Source of the DNA: Scatomorpha stercorigallinarum | GTDB taxonomy: Bacteria > Bacillota > Clostridia > Oscillospirales > Oscillospiraceae | Length of the DNA stretch: 64,000 nt | Direction of reading: 5' to 3' | Assembly (NCBI GenBank): GCA_944387865.1 | Contig: CALXGN010000008.1 | Coordinates: forward strand, 20,890-84,889 | Part shown: piece by piece, positions 58,466 through 64,000 of the stretch | Layout: each line of letters starts with the position of its first letter | How positions within the stretch are numbered: the stretch's first letter is position 1 | The notes under the pieces: generated by a model | What the model was told of the DNA's origin: nothing | What the model saw: only the letters and a program-made list of their open reading frames with translations | Database searches by the model: none | Translations under genes and position numbers: made by a program

Positions 58466-59949
58466 TTTGCGACCTCCTCAATGAACATCGTGATTGCCGA
58501 TGCAAACTCGCAGCGCATTGTGTTGCCCGTGGGCTTAATGGGGCCGCTGCCTACGCCGTCAAAAATACCGGCTCCGCTGGCCCACTGCATCAGCTCATAC
58601 GCCCAGCCGCTTATTTCGGAGCCGTCGGTGAAGGAGGCGGGATCGCCCTTTACGCTGACGTCATAGCCCTTGTACAAGGCATAACGGTAGAGTATCGCCG
58701 CAAGCTGCTCCCATGTGATTGGGTCGTTCGGACCGAAGGCGCCGCCGTAGCCCTCCATGATCTCTTCGCTCACCGCCCACCGAACGGGCTCGGTGAACCA
58801 CTGGCCTTCGGTGACGTCATTGAAGTTTATCTCGTGATCTGCTTTGGGCTCGTTTTCCTGCCGCCACAGCACGGTTATGACCTGCGCCCTTGTCAGAGTC
58901 GAGTACGGGGAGAAGATATAGGTCCCCGTGCCGTTCATCAGGCCGTTTTCCATCGCGTAGTCCACATATTCATGGTACCAGGCATCCGTGTCCAGGTCGT
59001 CGAAATCGAGAGACGGGCAGTCGTCCCGGTTCACACGGATGTTTTGGTACGTCATCTCGCTGTGTGAGATGATGCCGCGTTCGACCGATTCCAGCTCCTC
59101 CGTCTTATAGCAGTTGTGGAGCCAGCCGTTCCTCTGGAGGTGGCCGATGACCCGGCTCAGGTATTGGCAGAGCTCCGTGTTGCCCTTCATGAGCACGAGC
59201 CCGTAACCGTAGCCGTCGTGTAGCGCCACTTCGTAGCTGCTAAGGATCACTGTCCCCTGCTTTATGGCCTGATTGAGCGCATCCGCAAGCTCCTTGTTCA
59301 GCATGGTGAACACACCGGCGTCCACCTCCCCGGCTATCAGGGCATCGAATATCGCCTGATTGTCGGCCAGCTCCGCCAGCTCCGCCTGCGGGTACTGGAT
59401 GGCGGTGTTCCTGGCCTGGGCCGTGCCCTTGACTACGGCGATGCGGGCCTTGGCAAGCGCCGCCTCGTTCTTCACCCTGTTCCCGGACTTGGGCTCCGCG
59501 CTCAAAAAGACCTGATCCCCTTCGATTTCACCAATATGAAAGCCGTCGGTCATATCATAAAGGGCGAGGCGCTCTGAGCTGATGACAAAGTTGTCTGCGG
59601 CAATGTCCACCTCGCCGGTCGCCGCGGCTCTGAGCTGAGCTTCGGTGCTCTCATATTGCACGAACACAGCCTCGACTCCCAGACCCTCAGCAAGGCGGCG
59701 GCAGAGCTCCGGCACCACGCCGTCCCTCGTGCCCTCCGGGTCTCCGGGGATGACATAGTTGAGCTTTGAGTTGCTGCTCACCGCAATGGTCAGCACGCCC
59801 CGCTCCCGTATCGCGTCCGTGGAATGATACCCGGGCGAGCTTTGCCGCCGCGACGCAGCGGTATCCGCCATGGCCGCCGTGCAAAGAAGCATCGCCGCTG
59901 CCATCGCGATTGCGGTCGTCCTTTTTAAAAGCTTGGTCATTTTGAACAT
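58462..59949 (-). CDS. Solute-binding protein (family 3) with three C-terminal SLH repeats
   Basis: 495 residues. Signal peptide (MFKMTKLLKRTTAIAMAAAM, cut near AMA/DTA), an amino-acid-type binding domain at ~50-300 (GVLTIAVSSNSKLNYVI, AAATGEVDIAADNFVIS, GTAQARNTAIQYPQAEL) and SLH repeats at ~325-370, ~385-430 and ~440-495 that would hold it to the cell-wall secondary polymer. No transporter partner exists nearby, so it is probably a sensor. ATG 59949 is the start: AAGGAGGGGAAG lies between it and the upstream ATG 59973. First gene of the phospho-signalling operon. Confidence 0.87.
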   Translation of the reverse strand: MFKMTKLLKRTTAIAMAAAMLLCTAAMADTAASRRQSSPGYHSTDAIRERGVLTIAVSSNSKLNYVIPGDPEGTRDGVVPELCRRLAEGLGVEAVFVQYESTEAQLRAAATGEVDIAADNFVISSERLALYDMTDGFHIGEIEGDQVFLSAEPKSGNRVKNEAALAKARIAVVKGTAQARNTAIQYPQAELAELADNQAIFDALIAGEVDAGVFTMLNKELADALNQAIKQGTVILSSYEVALHDGYGYGLVLMKGNTELCQYLSRVIGHLQRNGWLHNCYKTEELESVERGIISHSEMTYQNIRVNRDDCPSLDFDDLDTDAWYHEYVDYAMENGLMNGTGTYIFSPYSTLTRAQVITVLWRQENEPKADHEINFNDVTEGQWFTEPVRWAVSEEIMEGYGGAFGPNDPITWEQLAAILYRYALYKGYDVSVKGDPASFTDGSEISGWAYELMQWASGAGIFDGVGSGPIKPTGNTMRCEFASAITMFIEEVAK

Positions 59950-59985
59950 TTGCTTCCCCTCCTTGTTTGTCATTGGGATACTCTA

Positions 59986-60062
59986 ATGATACAAGGGATG
60001 CGGGAGGTTTTGCAGTTCACAAGTGCGCCAACCTTTCAAAAAGGGGGTTCGTATGTGCGCCA
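59986..60062 (-). promoter_or_regulatory. Promoter with direct repeats upstream of the SLH/kinase operon
   Basis: On the minus strand TATCAT (59986-59991) has no good -35, suggesting activation. Upstream, GTGCGCCA occurs twice in direct orientation (60023-60030 and 60055-60062), 32 bp or three helical turns apart. The membrane LuxR protein encoded next door is the obvious candidate binder. Confidence 0.5.
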
Positions 60063-60082
60063 TTTTGAAAAACGCGCAAAAA

Positions 60083-60111
60083 AGCGCCGCTTCCGACGTG
60101 GAAGCGGCGCT
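60083..60111 (-). terminator. Terminator after the luxR-type gene
   Basis: AGCGCCGCTTCC with its complement, 5-base loop, and a T run on the minus strand. Confidence 0.85.
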
Positions 60112-60126
60112 CCGGCTGAATATATT

Positions 60127-61551
60127 TCAGTCTTTAGAAAAATTCATATACCTCTGGAACAGGCCGAGCCGCGTTTTGGTCTCGGTCTTTTCATAAATGG
60201 ATGTAACGTACCGTTGTACCATCCGCCGGGAAATATACAGGCTGTCGGCTATACACTGCAGGTCGTCTTCGGTGGTCATGAGCTTTTCAAAGACCTCCCT
60301 CTCCCTCGGGGTAAAGGCGCAGCGCGCACAGTATGCATCGAGCTTCTGCTCCTGCGTCGGCCCTGTTGGTTCAGACCGCGCGGGGAGGCTCAGGGCCAGT
60401 TCTCCCCCTGCCGCCATGCTCACCAACAGCACGCCGAAGAGGGCCACAGCCACCCCGATGGCCGCCGCCATGGACAGCTGGCTCACCGGGGTCAGGGTAA
60501 GCAGGGCGGAGAACAGGTTGGTGACGATCCGCCCCATACCGGCCCATAGCTCCGGCCAGCCGGTCCTGGGCGCAACGCGCCAAAAAGCCAGATTGTAATA
60601 AGAGACAGAGGCTCCAAGGTAGAGATAAAACAGGCACATATTGACCGTGTAAAAAGCGGGATCGTCAAACAGCACAGGGTTGAGCAGTGCCGCCAGAGCC
60701 GCGCACAGAGTTGCGACAGATAGAAGCTTTCCTCTTCCTGCATCGCTCAGAAACCCTACCAGCAGGTATCCCGCGATCAAAAACAGCCGGGGCCAGGCAT
60801 AGAGGTTGTAATCCTCATAGCCGCTATGTACGTTGAGCAGCATCATCTGCCGGTCGTAGATCGTTCCCATCGCATACAGGCACAGAGCGTTCAGGCACAG
60901 CCGGGCCAGCGTTCCGGTGATGGCGCGGGTCTTTTCCGGCATGGGCGCTTCGTAGGGAAGGCAGGTCTCGGTCAGCCACTCCCATGGGCGCCGCTCGGCA
61001 AGATACACAGCGGCGCAGAAGCCCAGCGCCAGCGCAATGGGGATGCCGGCCGTGATGCGCCAGTACTCCTGCAGCAGATATTGCAGCAGCACCGCTGCGG
61101 ACGCACCCAGAGCCATCACCCGGCCCATCTTATTGCTGTCTGCAAGTGCCGCAGACATACAGAAGTAGACCATTTCCCCCAGCAGGCCCAGGAAATAGGC
61201 CGCTCCCATGGCAGCCGCAGAAAATGCCGCCACAGATTGCAAAAGGAACAGCAGCAGCACGGCGCAGCCATAGGCAATGCTGGGCAGAAGCAGGAGCGTC
61301 CTGCGGAATGTGAACTGTTCCGATGCCCTCCGCAGCAGCGCGAAGGAGACAAAGCCAAGCACCACCAGGGCGTAGTCGATGTAGTGCAGATACAGCTGCC
61401 ATGTCGGGCCGGTTATGGCGGCGCTGCGCTGGTCGATAAAGGTCAGGGTGACCATATACTCGAACATATAGATAGCAAAAAGCGCCGACAAAAACCATTG
61501 GGCGCGAGAGAACCCCAGAACAGACTTGCTTTTCTGTTGCAGCACAGTCAC
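60127..61551 (-). CDS. LuxR-family regulator with a multi-helix membrane domain
   Basis: 474 residues. About ten to twelve membrane helices at ~10-385 (QWFLSALFAIYMFEYMVTLTF, YALVVLGFVSFALL, MAAAIGVAVALFGVLLVSMA) and a C-terminal LuxR/GerE helix-turn-helix at ~405-470 (CAFTPREREVFEKLMTTEDD, IADSLYISRRMVQRYVTSIY). A few such membrane LuxR proteins are known in gut Clostridia and Eggerthella (from memory), with unknown ligands. GTG start with AAAGGAG upstream. It probably controls the SLH/kinase operon from the adjacent promoter. Confidence 0.85.
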   Translation of the reverse strand: MTVLQQKSKSVLGFSRAQWFLSALFAIYMFEYMVTLTFIDQRSAAITGPTWQLYLHYIDYALVVLGFVSFALLRRASEQFTFRRTLLLLPSIAYGCAVLLLFLLQSVAAFSAAAMGAAYFLGLLGEMVYFCMSAALADSNKMGRVMALGASAAVLLQYLLQEYWRITAGIPIALALGFCAAVYLAERRPWEWLTETCLPYEAPMPEKTRAITGTLARLCLNALCLYAMGTIYDRQMMLLNVHSGYEDYNLYAWPRLFLIAGYLLVGFLSDAGRGKLLSVATLCAALAALLNPVLFDDPAFYTVNMCLFYLYLGASVSYYNLAFWRVAPRTGWPELWAGMGRIVTNLFSALLTLTPVSQLSMAAAIGVAVALFGVLLVSMAAGGELALSLPARSEPTGPTQEQKLDAYCARCAFTPREREVFEKLMTTEDDLQCIADSLYISRRMVQRYVTSIYEKTETKTRLGLFQRYMNFSKD

Positions 61552-61601
61552 CCGCTCCTTTCGCCATCGCCAAATTTACTATCGGAGTAAGTTGATATAC
61601 A

Positions 61602-61952
61602 CTATATCATAAGTTGAGTATAATTTCCATCGGGAACTAGTCCAAAATGCCTCAGCGCATCCACAATGGCCGCTTCCTTTTCCGGCGGGCATTTCGGCTG
61701 CCTGGAATTTTCGGCTTTCGGCTTATTGTAGTTTTCTCGCTCAGTAATACCATACTTCTGCTTGACCTGAGCGATATAGAGGGAGGATACCTTCAGGCCA
61801 GTCTGCTGCAACACGCGCTCTTTGATTTGGGGGTATGTGGCATCCTTTTGGAACCCGGACATATCCATGCCCTCCAGAGAAAACTCCACACGCACTTTCT
61901 TGGAGTCGATCTCGCCCTTGGAAAGTAGAACAACCGTCTCGACGTGTGTCGT
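61602..61952 (-). pseudogene. rlmD: 3' fragment of rlmD (23S rRNA m5U1939 methyltransferase)
   Basis: Reading TTHVETVVLLSKGEIDSKKV, then SGFQKDATYPQIKERVLQQTGLKVSSLYIAQVKQKYGI and RQPKCPPEKEAAIVDALRHFGL, this is the clostridial C-terminal extension of RlmD, ~115 residues. The 5' part is absent: the sequence joins recombinase-2 DNA at about 61950. The end after HFGLV (PDGNYTQLMI) is not typical and may be another junction. Insertions at this site in rlmD/rumA are well known for integrative elements. Confidence 0.85.
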
Positions 61953-63687
61953 TGCTATGATAGGAACACATAGCGTTTACCTCGTCGGTTGTATCGGAAC
62001 ACAAATCAGCGCATTGTTTCGCAGCCTTACTATTCTTTCTCGGCGGCTTGAAGTTTGTCCCGTCCACACTATTCTCAAATCCGGTCTTATAAATAAATGT
62101 TAGCATAGACGGGTCTTTGTTTCCATTATCATCATAGCCCCCGACAATCACTTTTTCAACTATGCTCTCGAAAACATATCGGTCAAAAGTGTTCAGCACT
62201 TCGTTCTGCTCCAATGTCTTTCGGAACTCTGAAATGCGTCTTTTCATGGTACTTTCTGTTTCTGTGGATTGCTGCAAATCCTCGCGTTGCTTTTGAAGCT
62301 GGTCGATCTGGCTACTCAATTCAAAATACTTTTGTTCGTATGTTTCTTTGTCAATGATTTCTTCAAGCCTCATGTCAACCAACTTTGCCCGCTTCACGTC
62401 CAATGCAGCAATATCCTTTTCTACTTTGGCTAACTGCTTGCTTGCATTACTGTCCGAAAGAGTTTCTTCTGTTCGGGCAATAAATTCGTCTAACACATCT
62501 TTGTTATTTTGGCATAGAAGCCGATAGGATTCTATAAATGCCTGTTCAATCGTTTCTTCGGCAATACCTTTACTATCAGGACAAAACTTTTTGCCCTTTT
62601 TGGTGGCAGTTACGCATTGCCAAATAATCTTGTTATACTGTGAGCCACTATGCCAACTTCGCCTTGTAAGCGTACCTCCGCAAAAGCCACATTCCAGCAT
62701 ACAACTAAAGGCATATTTCCGACTAAACTTTTCACGCTTGCCGTCTGTGCCTAAACGACGCGGCTTTGCGCGACGCTTCAAAATCTCCTGCGCCTTTTCA
62801 AACATTTCTTCTGAAATTATGGCTTCATGGTGATCTCGGATATAAAACTGATCTTCTTCACCGAAATTATCCAAACGGCGTTTAGAGATAGGGTCGAGTG
62901 TAAATGTTTTCCCCATCAAAATGTCGCCTTTATATTTTTCATTTTTGATTATACCGATAACAGTTGTTTCCGCCCATCGGGTACTGCCGCGTTTTGTCCT
63001 ATATCCTAAATTTTCAAGCTCATGTGCAATTACAGAACCTCCGGCTCCCTCGATATAGCGTCGAAAGATATACCGTACTATTTCAGCTTCTTCCTCATTG
63101 ATTGTAATGCTCTTATCCTCTGGGTGATAGTCATATCCCAAACACCCTTGAAACCCGACCAGTTCGCCGCGCTGCATTTTCATTTTTAAGCCTTTTTTAA
63201 CATTAGCGGAAATATTCTCAACTTCCTGCTGTGCAACAGAACTCAAAATGACAAGTAGCAACTCTCCGTCCATCGTTAAAGTGTTTATATTTTCTTCTTC
63301 AAAGAAAACGGCAATACCTTTTTCTTTGAGCATACGAACGTACTTCAACGTGTCCAGCGTATTTCGGGCAAAGCGAGAAATAGACTTTGTGATTATCATA
63401 TCGACATCACCGTTCATACAGTCGTTAATCAACCGTTGAAAGTCCTCCCGCTTCGTTACCTGTGTACCAGTAATTGCTTCATCTGCATAGATACCAGCCA
63501 AGTCCCATTCGGATTTGCTTTTAATCAAGTCAGTATAATGCTGAACTTGTGATTTGTAACTGTTGAGCTGATCTTCACTATCGGTACTTACTCGACAATA
63601 GGCAGCAACACGCAGGCGTTTTGTCAAGTTTGTCCTTGCTCTGGACGAAAGCACATTACGCGCTTTTATAATCTCTACGTCTTTCAT
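61741..63687 (-). CDS. Large serine recombinase (element 2, inserted in rlmD)
   Basis: 648-codon frame. Catalytic domain (RVAAYCRVSTDSEDQLNSYKSQVQHY with Ser, ITKSISRFARNTLDTLKYVRML, QQEVENISANVKKGLKMKMQRGE), Recombinase domain (VIAHELENLGYRTKRG, IIKNEKYKGDILMGKT), zinc ribbon (CMLECGFCGGTL...C), coiled coil. After NAMCSYHSNDTRRDG the frame passes through rlmD-derived DNA in another frame, so the last ~70 residues are not conserved protein. AAGGAGGAGC precedes ATG. The element extends to the right beyond the window; rlmD's 5' part is expected at its far end. Confidence 0.92.
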   Translation of the reverse strand: MKDVEIIKARNVLSSRARTNLTKRLRVAAYCRVSTDSEDQLNSYKSQVQHYTDLIKSKSEWDLAGIYADEAITGTQVTKREDFQRLINDCMNGDVDMIITKSISRFARNTLDTLKYVRMLKEKGIAVFFEEENINTLTMDGELLLVILSSVAQQEVENISANVKKGLKMKMQRGELVGFQGCLGYDYHPEDKSITINEEEAEIVRYIFRRYIEGAGGSVIAHELENLGYRTKRGSTRWAETTVIGIIKNEKYKGDILMGKTFTLDPISKRRLDNFGEEDQFYIRDHHEAIISEEMFEKAQEILKRRAKPRRLGTDGKREKFSRKYAFSCMLECGFCGGTLTRRSWHSGSQYNKIIWQCVTATKKGKKFCPDSKGIAEETIEQAFIESYRLLCQNNKDVLDEFIARTEETLSDSNASKQLAKVEKDIAALDVKRAKLVDMRLEEIIDKETYEQKYFELSSQIDQLQKQREDLQQSTETESTMKRRISEFRKTLEQNEVLNTFDRYVFESIVEKVIVGGYDDNGNKDPSMLTFIYKTGFENSVDGTNFKPPRKNSKAAKQCADLCSDTTDEVNAMCSYHSNDTRRDGCSTFQGRDRLQESACGVFSGGHGYVRVPKGCHIPPNQRARVAADWPEGILPLYRSGQAEVWYY

Positions 63688-63747
63688 ATCGCTCCTCCTT
63701 TTTGTGTTCCTATCATAGTGTTATTGTAACACATATAGAGCAGCAAT

Positions 63748-63897
63748 TCAAGACAGTAGATCGGAAACAATTTTGTAGTCTTTCATCAGACGACTTTTGA
63801 TTAGGGAATATTCTCTATCAGAAATCAGCTTTTTTTCTAAAAGTTGTTTGAGAAAAGCAAGCTGCATACTATATCGAAGCAAATTGTCTTTCTTCAA
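63748..63897 (-). CDS. Small SHOCT-like protein upstream of recombinase 2
   Basis: 49 residues from TTG 63897 (AAAGGGGG 7 bases upstream): LKKDNLLRYSMQLAFLKQLL then EKKLISDREYSLIKSRLMKDY. The L..LLEKKLISDREY..IK..L pattern is the SHOCT type of short helical hairpin often encoded just before serine recombinases in clostridial elements. Probably translated with the recombinase 60 bases later. Confidence 0.65.
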   Translation of the reverse strand: MKKDNLLRYSMQLAFLKQLLEKKLISDREYSLIKSRLMKDYKIVSDLLS

Positions 63898-63934
63898 AGA
63901 AAATCCCCCTTTCCGTAAATAGGAAATGGGCTTT

Positions 63935-64000
63935 TCATCGGACGGCTGCTGGCAACAGCTCCACGGGAGTTTCACCCCGTCCCATGCTTGTGGGTGCGCC
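63935..64000 (-). CDS. Possible 3' end of an element gene cut by the window edge
   Basis: An open frame enters from the right edge and ends GRGETPVELLPAAVR-stop, 38 bases before the SHOCT-like gene. Too short to identify; it may be coding or chance. Confidence 0.25.
   Translation of the reverse strand, partial: GAPTSMGRGETPVELLPAAVR

Noticed and set aside
48470..63687. Composite transposon bounded by two copies of one recombinase
   Set aside because: The two recombinases are only distantly alike and each has its own small upstream genes; they are different elements using a similar target.
63960..64000. Possible group II intron end at the right edge
   Set aside because: A weak ACGGGAG/CCCCGT pairing is visible but no domain V or VI motif, and the window ends here.

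Overview
The window looks like the chromosome of a high-GC, spore-forming anaerobe of the class Clostridia, probably a gut commensal of the Oscillospiraceae/Christensenellales kind. Evidence for this is sporulation genes (cotJC, a cotJA-cotJB fusion, spoIVA), the Bacillota gene order asp23-nusB-xseA-xseB-ispA-dxs-tlyA-nadK-argR-recN, RNase J, SecG, ATGA/GTGA overlaps between genes, and GGAGG ribosome sites, often with TTG or GTG starts. I saw no rRNA, tRNA, CRISPR array or insertion sequence.

Layout. 1-8.2 kb: an M20 peptidase cut by the window edge, the CotJ spore-coat genes, an HD-domain protein, a CoA-transferase behind a clear operator palindrome, and an envelope-stress operon xpaC-telA-lemA-TPM. 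8.4-24 kb: a housekeeping block (rpe, recR, rnjA, an M19 dipeptidase, an ArsC-like protein, asp23, nusB, xseAB, ispA, dxs, tlyA, nadK, argR, recN, tyrS). 24-25.7 kb: a lower-GC patch carrying an orphan solute-binding lipoprotein whose last ~27 codons return abruptly to host composition. 25.8-29.2 kb: a DUF3048 lipoprotein, a UPF0340 protein and spoIVA.

29.2-35 kb: a complete vanG-type glycopeptide-resistance cluster (vanR-vanS-vanG-vanXY-vanT), divergent from a second two-component system (35.2-37.6 kb). 37.6-48 kb: secG, an 863-residue protein joining a KaiC-like domain to a PEP-synthase-type ATP-grasp domain, panB, an aminotransferase, a FolD variant lacking the usual catalytic lysine, a TetR-MATE efflux operon with two visible operators, and a large GT-C-like membrane protein.

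48.2-52.2 kb: remains of a mobile element (large serine recombinase, small HTH protein, small ORF, truncated MobV relaxase, decayed cargo). 52.2-61.6 kb: an operon of Ser/Thr phospho-signalling genes (membrane Ser/Thr kinase with zinc ribbon, trypsin-like protease fused to FHA, membrane PP2C phosphatase, FHA protein, solute-binding protein with three SLH repeats, and small unknowns), headed by a membrane-embedded LuxR regulator. This is the best candidate for an undescribed sensory system. 61.6-64 kb: the 3' piece of rlmD, interrupted by a second large-serine-recombinase element that runs off the right edge. The 3' end of the first recombinase gene carries the same VETVVLLSK-coding stretch as rlmD, so the phospho-signalling operon may lie in an island built by repeated insertion at rlmD.
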